Shown piece by piece: positions 32,306 to 41,074 of a stretch of 42,985 nucleotides of DNA. Numbering within the stretch: position 1 is the stretch's first letter; every line of letters begins with the position of its first letter. The notes under the pieces are model-generated. The model ran no database searches. It saw only the letters and a list, made by a program, of their open reading frames with translations, and was not told the origin of the DNA. Position numbers and translations under genes: made by a program. Source of the DNA: Streptomyces triticirhizae (lineage in GTDB: Bacteria > Actinomycetota > Actinomycetes > Streptomycetales > Streptomycetaceae); NCBI RefSeq assembly GCF_003696235.1, contig NZ_RFFJ01000028.1, forward strand, positions 1 through 42,985. Reading direction: 5' to 3'.

Positions 32306-34429
32306 ATGAGTGAACAGGCCACGCCCGGCGCCGAGTCGGAGCGGCCGTCGCCGGCCGACCCCGCCTCCTCGGGCCCCGCCCCCACGCGCACCACCACCCC
32401 GCCCGGGGCGGCCAGGCCCGCGTCCGCCCAGGCCGCGCCAACACCCGCCCCCGGCAACGAGGCGCCAACCGACGACGCCGCCACCCGCGACGCCAACGGC
32501 GACAGCACCGGCACCGACGCCACCGACGCCACCGACGCCACCGACGAGGAGAACGAGCGCCCCGCCGACCAGGCCCCGGGCGGCGCGGGGCGGACGGCGC
32601 CCGATGCCCCCACCGCTCCCGTTCCCCCGGCGGAGCCCCAAACCAACCAGCCCGAAGATGGCCGAAAAGAGTCGACCCCCGGGGTGCGCGGCGCGGCCGA
32701 GGCCACCGGCCGCTGGCTGCTGCGCCTCGCCCGCCGGCCGTACTGGGAGCGCCCCCGGTCCAGTTGGCTGGTGCGGCGCTGGCCGGACCTCACGGCCAGC
32801 CTGGTGGCCACGTTCTTCTTCTGGCTCTCGCTCACCCCGTCGCTGGTGCCCCGCCCCTGGTACTACCAGGGCGTGATCGGCGGCATCACGGCCGCCATCG
32901 GCTACGGCCTGGGCGCCCTGATCAGCTGGATCTACCGCCTGACCCTGAGGAGGCGGGTCCCGGGCGAACGGTTCAGGGCGCGCGCGTGGTTGACCTATCT
33001 GCTGCTGCTCCCGTGGGCCGTGGCGCTGATGCTGGGGCAGAGCGCGGACATGCAGCGCGAGTTGCGCCAACTCCAGGGGATGCCGCCCACCCTGACCTGG
33101 CACTCGATGATGATCGCCCTGATGTCGCTGACGGTGCTGGCGCTGCTGCTGGTCGTCGCGCGCACCATCCGGCTCTTCACCGGGCTGCTCACCCGCCTGC
33201 TGAACCGTTTCGTTCCCTGGCCGGTGGCCGTCGCCCTCGGCCTGGCCATGAGCACGGTGATTGTGGTGATCGGCACCAGGGACGTGGTCTGGGACCGGGG
33301 CATCCTGGAGGTCGCCGACCGGATCGCCGCGGCCAAGGACCGGTCCACCGACCCCGGCGTGATGCGCCCCTACTCGCCGCTGGTCTCGGGGTCTCCCGAC
33401 TCGCTGATCCACTGGGACGACCTCGGCAACAAGGGGCGGACCTTCGCCGGCACCACGCTCTCCGGCGACGAGATCTCCGAGTTCACCGGGGAGCCCGCCC
33501 TCGACCCCGCACGGGTCTACGTCGGCCGGGCCGCCTACGACGACTACGCGGACGGCGCCGAGTTGGCGGTCCGCGAGCTGGAGCGGGTGGGCGCCTTCGA
33601 CCGCGAGGTGCTGGCGATCACGGGGACCACCGGCACCGGCTGGGTCAACCCGACCACCGTGGAGGCGTTGGAGTACATGAACGGTGGGGACACCACCGTG
33701 GTCACCATGCAGTACTCCTACCTGCCGAGTTGGGCCTCCTTCATGGTGGACAGGAACGAGGCGGGCATCGCCACCAGGGCGCTGGTGGACGCCGTGTACG
33801 CGCGGTGGGAGCAGGAGCCGGCCGATGACCGGCCCACCTTGCTGGTGTTCGGCGAGAGCCTCGCCGTCTCGGCCATCGAGTCGGCGTTCGACGGCCTGGA
33901 CGACCTGTTGGAGCGCACCGACGGCGCGCTGCTGATCGGGCCGCCCGACTTCAGCCCGATCCACAGCGAGTTGACCGAGCACCGGGACGCCGGCAGCCCG
34001 ATCTGGCGGCCGGTCTACGACCAGGGGCGGCATGTGCGGTTCGCCCAGTTCCCCGACCTCGACCTGCCGCGGCCGCACGGGGAGCCCTGGGAGTACCCCC
34101 GGGTGGTCTACCTCCAGAACGCCTCGGACCCGGTGGTCTGGTGGTCGCCCAACCTGCTCTTCGAACGGCCGGAGTGGCTGAACGAGCCGCTGGGGCCCGA
34201 CGTCACCACGGCCATCGACTGGTTCCCGTTCGTCACCTTCTGGCAGACGACCGTGGACATGGCCGTCTCCTACGGCTCACCGGCGCCACACGGCCACCGC
34301 TACGGCTCCAACCCGGTGGACGCCTGGGCCGCCATCGCCCCGCCCGAGGGCTGGACCGCCACCGACAGCGAGCGGCTTGGCTGGCTGCTGGAGATCCGGC
34401 ACCCGCCCAGGCACGGCTGGGCGGGCTGA
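32306..34429 (+). CDS. Membrane alpha/beta-hydrolase (PF15420/PF10081-like)
   Basis: 707 residues. The first 125 are disordered, rich in Pro/Ala/Thr/Asp. About four membrane segments follow (near 170-190, 195-215, 230-245, 265-330), matching the N-terminal domain of this actinobacterial family, then a large catalytic domain on one side of the membrane with FDREVLAITGTTGTGW, TVVTMQYSYLPSW, the nucleophile elbow FGESLAV (Ser518) and a late histidine-rich end (GSPAPHGHRYGSNPVDAW). Substrate unknown; lipid or ester hydrolysis is only the fold's default. ATG at 32306 has GGAGG 6 nt upstream. Confidence 0.85.
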   Translation: MSEQATPGAESERPSPADPASSGPAPTRTTTPPGAARPASAQAAPTPAPGNEAPTDDAATRDANGDSTGTDATDATDATDEENERPADQAPGGAGRTAPDAPTAPVPPAEPQTNQPEDGRKESTPGVRGAAEATGRWLLRLARRPYWERPRSSWLVRRWPDLTASLVATFFFWLSLTPSLVPRPWYYQGVIGGITAAIGYGLGALISWIYRLTLRRRVPGERFRARAWLTYLLLLPWAVALMLGQSADMQRELRQLQGMPPTLTWHSMMIALMSLTVLALLLVVARTIRLFTGLLTRLLNRFVPWPVAVALGLAMSTVIVVIGTRDVVWDRGILEVADRIAAAKDRSTDPGVMRPYSPLVSGSPDSLIHWDDLGNKGRTFAGTTLSGDEISEFTGEPALDPARVYVGRAAYDDYADGAELAVRELERVGAFDREVLAITGTTGTGWVNPTTVEALEYMNGGDTTVVTMQYSYLPSWASFMVDRNEAGIATRALVDAVYARWEQEPADDRPTLLVFGESLAVSAIESAFDGLDDLLERTDGALLIGPPDFSPIHSELTEHRDAGSPIWRPVYDQGRHVRFAQFPDLDLPRPHGEPWEYPRVVYLQNASDPVVWWSPNLLFERPEWLNEPLGPDVTTAIDWFPFVTFWQTTVDMAVSYGSPAPHGHRYGSNPVDAWAAIAPPEGWTATDSERLGWLLEIRHPPRHGWAG
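32512..32545 (+). repeat. 9-bp tandem repeat in the hydrolase N-terminus
   Basis: CACCGACGC is repeated three full times (32512-32538) plus seven bases, encoding a repeated Thr-Asp-Ala tract in the disordered region. Copy number is likely variable between strains. Confidence 0.85.
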
Positions 34430-34449
34430 CCACGCCGGTGCCGCGCGCC

Positions 34450-35973
34450 CTACCGTTCGCGCGGCTCGTCGTCCCCCTCGCGCCGCTCCGCCGGGGCGGA
34501 CTCCGTGGCGGAGCCGCCTCGCTCGGCCGGCAACGGTGGTTGCACCGGGGCGAGTTCGGCGACGGTGGCGCCGCTGCCGTCGAAGCCGGCGCGTCGGTCG
34601 GCCTCCTCCTGGTAGGCGCGGAGATAGCCGACGACGGTGTTGATCACGGCGACCAGCGGAACCGCGACCACCGCGCCCGGGATGCCGGCGAGCATCGATC
34701 CGGCGGCGACGGCCAGCACCACGGCCAGCGGATGGACCCGCACCATCCGCCCCAGGATGAACGGCTGGAGCACGTTCCCCTCGATCTGCTGGACCAGCAG
34801 CACCACGCCCAGCACCAGCAGCGCGTCGACCACGCCGCCGGTGACCAGCGCGACCAGAACGGCCAACGCGCCGGAGGCGATCGCGCCGACCAGGGGCACG
34901 AACGCGGACAGGAAGACGATCACGGCCAGAGGAACGGCCATGGGCACGTCGATGACGAACAGGCCGATGCCGATGCCGATCGCGTCGATCAACGCCACTA
35001 TCACCGTGCCCCTGACATAGCCGGTCAGGGTGATCCAGGCCCGGGGCCCGGCGCCGGCGACGCTCTGCCGGGCGGCCCTGGGCACCAGCCGCAGGAACCA
35101 GTGCCAGACCCCGCCGCCGTCGTAGAGCAGGAACAGCACGACGAAGAGGGTCAGGCCGGCGCCCGTGAAGAACTGCACCGCGTAGTTGACGCCTTCGAGG
35201 CCGGCCGAGGTCAGCTCGTCACTGTGGTTTCTTATCCACTCGTTGATGTCCTCGACCCACTGGTCCAGGTTCTCCTCGGTGATGTCGAAGGGCAGCTCCA
35301 ACACCCAGTCGCGCAGCTCCTCGATGCCCTCCTGCACCTGGTCGACGAGCCGGTCCGAGTTCTCCAGGACCTGCCAGACCACGAACCAGCCGATCAGCCC
35401 CATCACGCCGAAGCCGCCGAACGCGGTGACGGCCGTGGCCGCGCCGCCGCTGAAGCCCATGCGTTTCAGCCAGCCGACAAAGGGCTGGAGCAGCGCGGTG
35501 ATCAACAGCCCGGCGGCGAACGAGATCACCAACAGGCTGACGGCGCTGACCACCTGAATCAGCATCCAGATGACGGCGGCCAGCACCAGCGTCCGCCAGG
35601 CGGCCTCGGCCGCGACCCGCACCCCCCACGGGATCGCCGCCGCCGGCTCCGGGCGGCCGGGCGCCGAGGGCGTTCCGCCGCCGTCGCGGCCACCGCCGCC
35701 ACCGCCGCGCTCCTCGGCGGGCGGCGGATAGAGCGGCGGGGTGCCGGCCAGCACGGCGCGGCGGGCCTTGGCCTCCAGCCGCTCCTCGTCCGGCTCCTCC
35801 GGGGTCGGCTCCTCGGGGCGCCGCCGTTCCGACGGATAGCCGGCCGAAACCGTGGCCCGCTCCTCCGCCTCGCGCTCCCGCCGCTCCTGTTCGCGTTCAG
35901 CGGCCGCGCGGAGCCCGGACATCCGCGACACCGTGCGCGAGATCCCGGCCCTCAGCCGCCCCAGACCTGACAT
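34450..35973 (-). CDS. AI-2E family (UPF0118) membrane transporter
   Basis: 507 residues. A basic/acidic cytosolic N-terminus of about 120 residues (AEREQERREREAEERA, then a Gly run) precedes the family's eight membrane segments. Diagnostic parts: ITALLQPFVGWLKRMGFSGGAATAV, the long extracytoplasmic loop, GYVRGTVIVALIDAIGIGIGLFVI, IVFLSAFVPLVGAIASGALAVLVAL and QQIEGNVLQPFILGRMVRVHPLAVVLAVAAG. Members have been linked to quorum-signal export or ion exchange; no specific role can be read here. ATG at 35973 has GGAGG 4 nt upstream. Confidence 0.93.
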   Translation of the reverse strand: MSGLGRLRAGISRTVSRMSGLRAAAEREQERREREAEERATVSAGYPSERRRPEEPTPEEPDEERLEAKARRAVLAGTPPLYPPPAEERGGGGGGRDGGGTPSAPGRPEPAAAIPWGVRVAAEAAWRTLVLAAVIWMLIQVVSAVSLLVISFAAGLLITALLQPFVGWLKRMGFSGGAATAVTAFGGFGVMGLIGWFVVWQVLENSDRLVDQVQEGIEELRDWVLELPFDITEENLDQWVEDINEWIRNHSDELTSAGLEGVNYAVQFFTGAGLTLFVVLFLLYDGGGVWHWFLRLVPRAARQSVAGAGPRAWITLTGYVRGTVIVALIDAIGIGIGLFVIDVPMAVPLAVIVFLSAFVPLVGAIASGALAVLVALVTGGVVDALLVLGVVLLVQQIEGNVLQPFILGRMVRVHPLAVVLAVAAGSMLAGIPGAVVAVPLVAVINTVVGYLRAYQEEADRRAGFDGSGATVAELAPVQPPLPAERGGSATESAPAERREGDDEPRER

Positions 35974-36088
35974 GTCTCCTCCGCCCCCTGTTTCCACCGC
36001 AGTGCGCGGAACGACGTTACCGTGCGGCGGTGACACCCGGGGGCGTGCGGGGCGAAGCGATGTCGCCGCGACGCCTCGACGCGACACG

Positions 36089-36128
36089 GAACGAGGGACC
36101 CACGCCGGCCGGCGTGGGTCCCTCGTTC
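36089..36128. terminator. Perfect 20-bp hairpin between the transglycosylase and AI-2E genes
   Basis: The 20 bases at 36089-36108 are the exact reverse complement of 36109-36128, with no spacer (core GCCGGCCGGC). It lies 78 nt beyond the transglycosylase stop and 115 nt before the AI-2E start, both on the minus strand. Very likely a strong factor-independent terminator. Confidence 0.75.
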
Positions 36129-36206
36129 ACGGTGTGCGCGCTGTGCCCGGTACTCGCGGTGCTCGCGCCGCCCGCGCGGTTCGCGGGGGGCGTCGCGTTC
36201 CGTCGC

Positions 36207-36914
36207 TCAGTACCAGTTGTTGGCCTGCCAGAACTCCCAGGCGCCACAGGGGCTGCCGTAGCGGCTCTCCATGTAGTTGACGCCCCAACGGATCTGGGTG
36301 GCCGGGTTGGTCTGCCAGTCCGCGCCGGCCGTGGCCATCTTGGAGCCGGGCAGCGCCTGCATCAGGCCGTAGGCGCCCGAGGAGGGGTTGGTGGCCGTGT
36401 GGTCCCAACCGCTCTCGTGGTCAACGATGTTGGAGAAGCACTGGAACTGGTCCGCACCCACGATCTGTCGCGCCATGGCCTGGATCTCGGCCTTGGTGTA
36501 CGACGCCTGCACGGGAATGTCGGCGGCAGCGGCGCTGGCGGCCTGCGCCTCCTCGGCCGCGCGCTGGGCGGCGGCCTCCCGTTCCGCTTCCTCCTGGGCG
36601 GCGCGCTCGGCGGCCGCGCGGCGCTCCTGGGCGCTCTCGGCGGCGGCGACCCTGGCGGCCTCCTGGGCGGCGCGACGAACCTCAGCCTCGGCGGCTGTGG
36701 ACTGCGACTCCGCCTGCTGGGTCAGCGACGCGGTGTGCAGCTGGGCGTTCGTGCCAGCGGGTATCTCAGCGAGCAGTGTCGCGTCCGCCGCAACGACCTC
36801 GATGTCCTCGGCAGGGGCCTGCTGGTCCCCCGAGGCGACACCGACGGCGGCGCCGACGCTGGTCACCGCGGTGGCGGATGCCACCGCGAATCCCCGGACC
36901 GAAATCCCGGTCAC
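36207..36914 (-). CDS. Secreted lytic transglycosylase-like (SLT) protein
   Basis: Cell-wall hydrolase of 235 residues. Signal peptide GISVRGFAVASATAVTSVGAAVGVASG, then a long Ala/Glu/Arg-rich helix (about 60-135, likely coiled coil), then a single SLT domain with the catalytic Glu in VDHESGWDH, GAYGLMQALPGSKM and IRWGVNYMESRYGSPCGAWEFWQ. Cys pair in the domain (FQCF, SPCG) probably forms a disulfide. GTG at 36914 was chosen because GGAAGG lies 7 nt upstream; ATG at 36932 is an in-frame alternative adding six residues. Preceded by a long, structured leader. Confidence 0.92.
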   Translation of the reverse strand: MTGISVRGFAVASATAVTSVGAAVGVASGDQQAPAEDIEVVAADATLLAEIPAGTNAQLHTASLTQQAESQSTAAEAEVRRAAQEAARVAAAESAQERRAAAERAAQEEAEREAAAQRAAEEAQAASAAAADIPVQASYTKAEIQAMARQIVGADQFQCFSNIVDHESGWDHTATNPSSGAYGLMQALPGSKMATAGADWQTNPATQIRWGVNYMESRYGSPCGAWEFWQANNWY

Positions 36915-36932
36915 ACGGTTTCCTTCCGACAT

Positions 36933-37112
36933 CGCCCACGCGAAGGACCACGTGGGCGCAATCGTGCCCCTGACACGGGCCTCCCTCGGGCTGGTTGGCG
37001 GGAGGCGCTGGCCCGGTCGGGGTCCTGCTCGCCGGTGGCGAGGGACCCGCGTGGTGCTTCGGGCGGCATACGGCGCGCGACTGTTCAGTTGTCGAGAACG
37101 TAAAACACTATC
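36933..37112 (-). ncRNA. Structured 5' leader of the transglycosylase gene (candidate riboswitch)
   Basis: From a candidate -10 TAGTGT (37105-37110, minus strand) to the start there are about 170 nt holding three strong hairpins: GGGTCC/GGACCC with CTCGCC/GGCGAG (37020-37048, 12 bp with a 2-nt bulge), GCCTCCC/GGGAGGC (36979-37006), and CGCCCACG/CGTGGGCG (36933-36958) directly before the upstream ATG. Actinobacterial muralytic genes often carry cyclic di-AMP (ydaO) riboswitches, so that class is the first to test, but I could not match its conserved core here. Confidence 0.45.
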
Positions 37113-37347
37113 CCTGCGGGGCCCTTGGGGGCTCCGCTGCCGTATGCGGGGCCTGACAGACGCACACACTGCCGGAGACGGCTACCGGGAAGCAATTCGG
37201 TCCTCTGTGGGAAAGCTCACACGCTCCTGGGCCTTGTCAACGCGGAAATTCCCTCGAACGGCCCACCACCTGCGGCGAAGCATCACGAAGAGGTCACGGG
37301 AGCGGCGAAAGGCGGCCGATCGTCCGATAGGTCACGGCACTCCCGTA

Positions 37348-37391
37348 TCGCCCGGAAAGGGCGACGCACCCGCCGCGTTTCGACGGGTGCG
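37348..37391 (-). terminator. Tandem hairpins downstream of the PhoH gene
   Basis: CGCACCC/GGGTGCG (37365-37371 with 37385-37391) and TCGCCC/GGGCGA (37348-37353 with 37359-37364) follow each other 80-125 nt past the PhoH stop on the minus strand. The remaining part of the 540-nt gap, 37113-37347, holds TTGACA (37235-37240) without a matching -10. Confidence 0.4.
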
Positions 37392-37472
37392 CCGGAGTTC
37401 TCCCCAACGGGGGCCGTGCGGGCCGTTATCGGGCGGTTGCCCGGCGGTCCGAACGGGCGGCCCCGACCCGGG

Positions 37473-38810
37473 TCACGCCCGGCCCTCCTCCAGCATCTCC
37501 GTCACCAGGGCGGCGATCGGGGACCGTTCGGAGCGGGTCAGCGTCACATGGGCGAAGAGCGGGTGGCCCTTGAGCTTCTCCACGACGGCGACCACGCCGT
37601 CGTAGCGGCCCACCCTGAGGTTGTCGCGCTGGGCGACGTCGTGGGTGAGGACCACGCGGGAGTTCTGCCCGATGCGGGAGAGCACGGTCAACAGGACGTT
37701 GCGCTCCAGGGACTGGGCCTCGTCCACGATCACGAAGGCGTCGTGGAGGGAGCGGCCCCTGATGTGGGTCAGCGGCAGGACCTCCAACATGCCGCGCCCG
37801 ACGACCTCCTCGATGACCTCGCGGCTGGTCACCGCCGAGAGGGTGTCGAAGACCGCCTGGGCCCACGGGTTCATCTTCTCGGCCTCGGTGCCCGGCAGAT
37901 AGCCCAGGTCCTGGCCGCCGACCGCGTACAGCGGGCGGAAGACCATCACCTTGCTGTGCTGCCGCCGCTCCAGCACCGCCTCCAGCCCTGCGCACAGCGC
38001 CAGCGCCGACTTTCCGGTGCCGGCGCGCCCTCCCATCGACACGATGCCGACCTCGGGATCGAGCAACAGGTCCAGCGCGATGCGCTGTTCCGCGCTGCGG
38101 CCGTGGATGCCGAACGCCTCGCGGTCGCCGCGCACCAGCCGGACCCGGCCGTCCGGCGTGACCCTGCCCAGCGCGCGCCCCTTCTCCGAGGAGATCACCA
38201 GGCCGGTGTGCACGGGGAGTTCGGCCGCGACCGGATCGGCCACGCTCTCCTGCGCGAACAGCTCGTCCACGGCCTCGCCGCCCAGGGTGATGTCCGCGAG
38301 CCCGGTCCAGCCGTCGGCGTCCGTGATGGCCAACTCGGCCCGGTACTCCTCGGCCGCCAGGCCCACCGACGAAGCCTTGATGCGCAGCGGAAGGTCCTTG
38401 GAGACGACCGTGACATCGTGCCCCTCGGCCTGGAGGTTGCGTGCGACGGCCAGGATGCGGGAGTCGTTGTCCGCGAGACGGCCGCGCTCGTTCAGCATCG
38501 CCGGCGGCAGGACGGTCGGGTCCGAGTGGTTCAGCTCGACCCGAAGGGTGCCCCCGAGGTCCCCGATGGGGAGTGGGGTGTCGAGCCGGCCGTACCGCAC
38601 CCGGTAGTCGTCGAGGCGCCGCAGCACCTGACGGGCGAAGTAGCCGAGTTCCGGGTGGTGCCGCTTCGCCTCCAACTCGGAGATCACGACGACCGGCAGG
38701 ACCACCTCGTGTTCATCGAACCGGGTGAGTGCCGCTGGATCGGCGAGCAGGACGCTGGTGTCGAGGACGTACATGCGCCGGTCGTGAGCGCGCTTCTTGC
38801 TGATGGCCAC
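37473..38810 (-). CDS. PIN-PhoH (PhoH2-type) RNase/ATPase
   Basis: 445-residue fusion of an N-terminal PIN nuclease and a C-terminal PhoH P-loop ATPase/helicase. PIN acidic residues: Asp17 (YVLDTSVLL), Glu45 ([10 protein letters not shown]), Asp114/Asp116 (LADNDSRIL) and Asp132/Asp139. PhoH: Walker A GRAGTGKS (261-268), then [38 protein letters not shown] (Walker B) and [19 protein letters not shown]. PhoH2 proteins unwind and cleave RNA. GTG at 38810 follows GAGGGGG at a longish distance; ATG at 38774 would clip the PIN strand, so it was rejected. No separate antitoxin precedes it, unlike mycobacterial phoAT-phoH2. Confidence 0.95.
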   Translation of the reverse strand: MAISKKRAHDRRMYVLDTSVLLADPAALTRFDEHEVVLPVVVISELEAKRHHPELGYFARQVLRRLDDYRVRYGRLDTPLPIGDLGGTLRVELNHSDPTVLPPAMLNERGRLADNDSRILAVARNLQAEGHDVTVVSKDLPLRIKASSVGLAAEEYRAELAITDADGWTGLADITLGGEAVDELFAQESVADPVAAELPVHTGLVISSEKGRALGRVTPDGRVRLVRGDREAFGIHGRSAEQRIALDLLLDPEVGIVSMGGRAGTGKSALALCAGLEAVLERRQHSKVMVFRPLYAVGGQDLGYLPGTEAEKMNPWAQAVFDTLSAVTSREVIEEVVGRGMLEVLPLTHIRGRSLHDAFVIVDEAQSLERNVLLTVLSRIGQNSRVVLTHDVAQRDNLRVGRYDGVVAVVEKLKGHPLFAHVTLTRSERSPIAALVTEMLEEGRA

Positions 38811-39056
38811 GGGTGGACGAACCCCCTCGGAAGAGGTGCGGGAATCGCGGCGCCCTGGGCGCCGGGGTTCTGACGGCCGGCCCTGGCCCGCACGCACGGG
38901 CCCGGTGCCGGGCCTGGTCCATGTCCGTGGTGCGCAAACGGGCCTCCCGGCGGACAGCGCCGATGCGCGGTCCGCGAGGAATATGCCCGCACACCACCCA
39001 TCTCATGCGACGGCCCGCTCGGACGCGTGAGCGATTCACCGACCGTTCGGTCGCCC

Positions 39057-39084
39057 GGCGGCGCACCGTTGCCGGCGCGCCGCC
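39057..39084 (-). terminator. Hairpin after uppS
   Basis: GGCGGCGC pairs with GCGCCGCC (8 bp, 12-nt loop) 16 nt past the isoprenyl transferase stop. The rest of 38811-39056 is GC-rich and shows no further gene. Confidence 0.45.
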
Positions 39085-39100
39085 CTCCGTGACGAACGAC

Positions 39101-39880
39101 TCAGATGCCGTACCTACGGTGCCTGGCGGCATAGTCACGCAGCGCGCGCAGGAAGTCGACCTTCCGGAACGCCGGCCAGTACGCCTCGCAGAAGTAGTAC
39201 TCGGAGTGGGCGCTCTGCCAGAGCATGAACCCGGACAGCCGCTGCTCCCCGCTGGTCCTGATGACCAGGTCGGGGTCCGGCTGGCCCCGGGTGTAGAGGT
39301 GCTCGGAGATGTCCTCCACGGACAGCCCCTCGGCGACCTCGGCCAGCGACTGCCCCTCGGCGGCGCGCTTGGCGAGCAGCGAACGGACGGCGTCGGTGAT
39401 CTCCTGCCGGCCGCCGTAGCCGACGGCGACGTTGACCACTATCCCGTCGCGGTCGCCCGCCAGCTCCTCCGCCTCCCTGAGCACCTTCCTGGTGCGCTCG
39501 GGCAGCACCTCGACGGCGCCGACGTGGTGGACCCGCCAGCGGCCGTCCTCGGCGAGGTCGCGCACGGCGCCCTCGACGATGCCGAGAAGCTCCTCAAGCT
39601 CCCTGGCCTCCCGGTTGAGGTTGTCGGTGGAGAGCAGCCAAAGGGTGACGACCTCCACGTCGGTCTCGGCACACCAGCCGAGCAGCTCCCTGATCTTCGC
39701 GGCGCCGGCCTCGTGCCCCTGCCGCGTGGTGTTGCCGGCGGCCTTGGCCCAGCGACGGTTGCCGTCGAGGATCACGCCAATGTGCTTGGGGCCACCGTCG
39801 GTGTCGAGTCGCCCTTCCACTCGTCGGGCATACAGCCTGACGGCCAGCCGCCTGAGGGTCTTGTGCAGCCTGTTCCACAT
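39101..39880 (-). CDS. uppS: Isoprenyl (polyprenyl diphosphate) transferase
   Basis: cis-Prenyltransferase extending farnesyl diphosphate with IPP, in the pathway to the undecaprenyl carrier of peptidoglycan. 259 residues with the catalytic HIGVILDGNRRWAK (Asp39), WLLSTDNLNRE, IVVNVAVGYGGRQEI, and PDLVIRTSGEQRLSGFMLWQ near the C-terminus. Streptomycetes usually have more than one such enzyme, so whether this is the main UppS cannot be decided from sequence alone. ATG at 39880 has AGAGG closely upstream and GGAGGGG further up. Confidence 0.93.
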   Translation of the reverse strand: MWNRLHKTLRRLAVRLYARRVEGRLDTDGGPKHIGVILDGNRRWAKAAGNTTRQGHEAGAAKIRELLGWCAETDVEVVTLWLLSTDNLNREARELEELLGIVEGAVRDLAEDGRWRVHHVGAVEVLPERTRKVLREAEELAGDRDGIVVNVAVGYGGRQEITDAVRSLLAKRAAEGQSLAEVAEGLSVEDISEHLYTRGQPDPDLVIRTSGEQRLSGFMLWQSAHSEYYFCEAYWPAFRKVDFLRALRDYAARHRRYGI

Positions 39881-40047
39881 CGCCTCTGATCCAGCCCCTC
39901 CGTAGGCTCGCGTGTGCCGGAACTCTACTGCCGCGCGGGCCGGGCCCAGCACCACCACGGGGGCATCCGGCCAGCCGGGCGCCGTCGGCGGCGGCCACCG
40001 CGCGGCGGGGAACGCCTCGGATCGGCGCGGCCACCGGAACAGAAAGC

Positions 40048-40081
40048 GGGCCGGTCCGTGGGGGGGGTTACGGACCGGCCC
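40048..40081 (-). terminator. Terminator of the prepilin peptidase gene
   Basis: GGGCCGGTCCG (40048-40058) pairs with CGGACCGGCCC (40071-40081), 11 bp, loop containing a G8 run. On the minus strand the stem is followed by CTTTCTGTT, a T-rich tail rare in this genome. It starts 60 nt after the peptidase stop. Confidence 0.7.
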
Positions 40082-40140
40082 GAGGGGGGGTTTCCACCGT
40101 AACGCATCGAACGGCGAGGTGCCCCGCGCCGGACGCGGAT

Positions 40141-40887
40141 TTAACCGGCGAGTCCGCCGACGGCGAGGGCGCCGAGGGCGCCGAGCGCCATGAACGGGCC
40201 GAAGGGCACGGCCGTGCGGCGGTTGGCGCGACCCATCACCACCAGGCAGAGGCCGTAGCCGGCCGCGAGCGCGAACCCCACGAACGTGCCGAAGAACACA
40301 TAGTCCCAGCCGTACCAGCCCAGGATCAGACCTATGGAGGGCGCCAACTTCACGTCTCCGAAGCCCATGCCCCGGGGGTTGATCAGGAAGAGGACGAAGT
40401 AGACCGCCGTGAGCACCAGCCCGCCCAGCAGGGCTCTCGGCCAGCTGCCGTCGGACCCGGGCAGCGGGGCGCATATCCCCAGGCCGAGGACGAGGCCGGC
40501 GGCGAGCGGGAGGGTCAGGACGTCGGGCAGCCGCTGCACCGCGAGATCGACCGAGGCCAGCAACACCAGCGTCGGCGTGGCCAGCAGCCAGACCACCGAC
40601 TCGGGCCGCGCGCCGGCGACGGCGGCGGCCAGCCCGCAGCAGCCGGCCGTGACCAGGGCGAGCCGGAACGGCGAGGCGCCGTACCGGGGGGCGCCCTCGG
40701 CGAGGCATCCGGCGCACCGGCCCCAGCCGACCCAGCCGGCGGCGCGCGCCCGGAGGGGATGGCCGGCGGGACAGGCGTCCCGCCACGCCTGCTCGGGCTC
40801 GACGGCGAGCCGGTACCCGGGCCGGACCAGCAGGGAGCCGACCAGCGCGCCCAGGCCGACGGCGGCCACGATCCACAGGGAGAACAC
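40141..40887 (-). CDS. Prepilin leader peptidase-like A24 protease (orphan)
   Basis: Aspartic membrane protease of the type IV prepilin family, 248 residues. Cys39, Cys58 and Cys61 (CPAGH, GRCAGC) form the N-terminal Cys motif, with His replacing one Cys. About seven membrane segments follow. The two catalytic aspartates are Asp114 (ASVDLAVQRLPD) and Asp178 in the GxGD motif MGFGDVKL. No methyltransferase activity can be judged. No pilin, tad or secretion ATPase gene is nearby. GTG at 40887 may be leaderless (TACGCT 6 nt upstream). Stop is TAA. Confidence 0.9.
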   Translation of the reverse strand: MFSLWIVAAVGLGALVGSLLVRPGYRLAVEPEQAWRDACPAGHPLRARAAGWVGWGRCAGCLAEGAPRYGASPFRLALVTAGCCGLAAAVAGARPESVVWLLATPTLVLLASVDLAVQRLPDVLTLPLAAGLVLGLGICAPLPGSDGSWPRALLGGLVLTAVYFVLFLINPRGMGFGDVKLAPSIGLILGWYGWDYVFFGTFVGFALAAGYGLCLVVMGRANRRTAVPFGPFMALGALGALAVGGLAG

Positions 40888-41032
40888 GGGGCGAGCGTAC
40901 GGCGTGCCGGGTCCGGCCGGCAGGGAGGCCTGTGGATGGGCGTTCCGAAGAACGAACAAGATGACAAGCGGCTGGGGATAACCGGGGGATGGCCGCCGTT
41001 GGATGCCCGGGACGGAAGGGGGAGGGGCCAGG

Positions 41033-41074
41033 CGGGTCGGTCCGCCCAAAGGGGGGAAGGGGCAGACCGACCCG
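41033..41074. other. Long hairpin in the prepilin peptidase-DUF1990 gap
   Basis: CGGGTCGGTCCGCCC (41033-41047) faces GGGCAGACCGACCCG (41060-41074): 15 bp with one wobble-type mismatch and a 12-nt A/G loop. Location is 145 nt before the peptidase start and 288 nt past the DUF1990 stop. Between it and 41361 I found no convincing gene; GGGGCAGACCG occurs twice (41059-41069 and 41081-41091). Confidence 0.6.

Noticed and set aside
36933..37112. Firm assignment of the leader as a ydaO (c-di-AMP) riboswitch
   Set aside because: The conserved core of that class could not be aligned by eye; kept only as a hypothesis.
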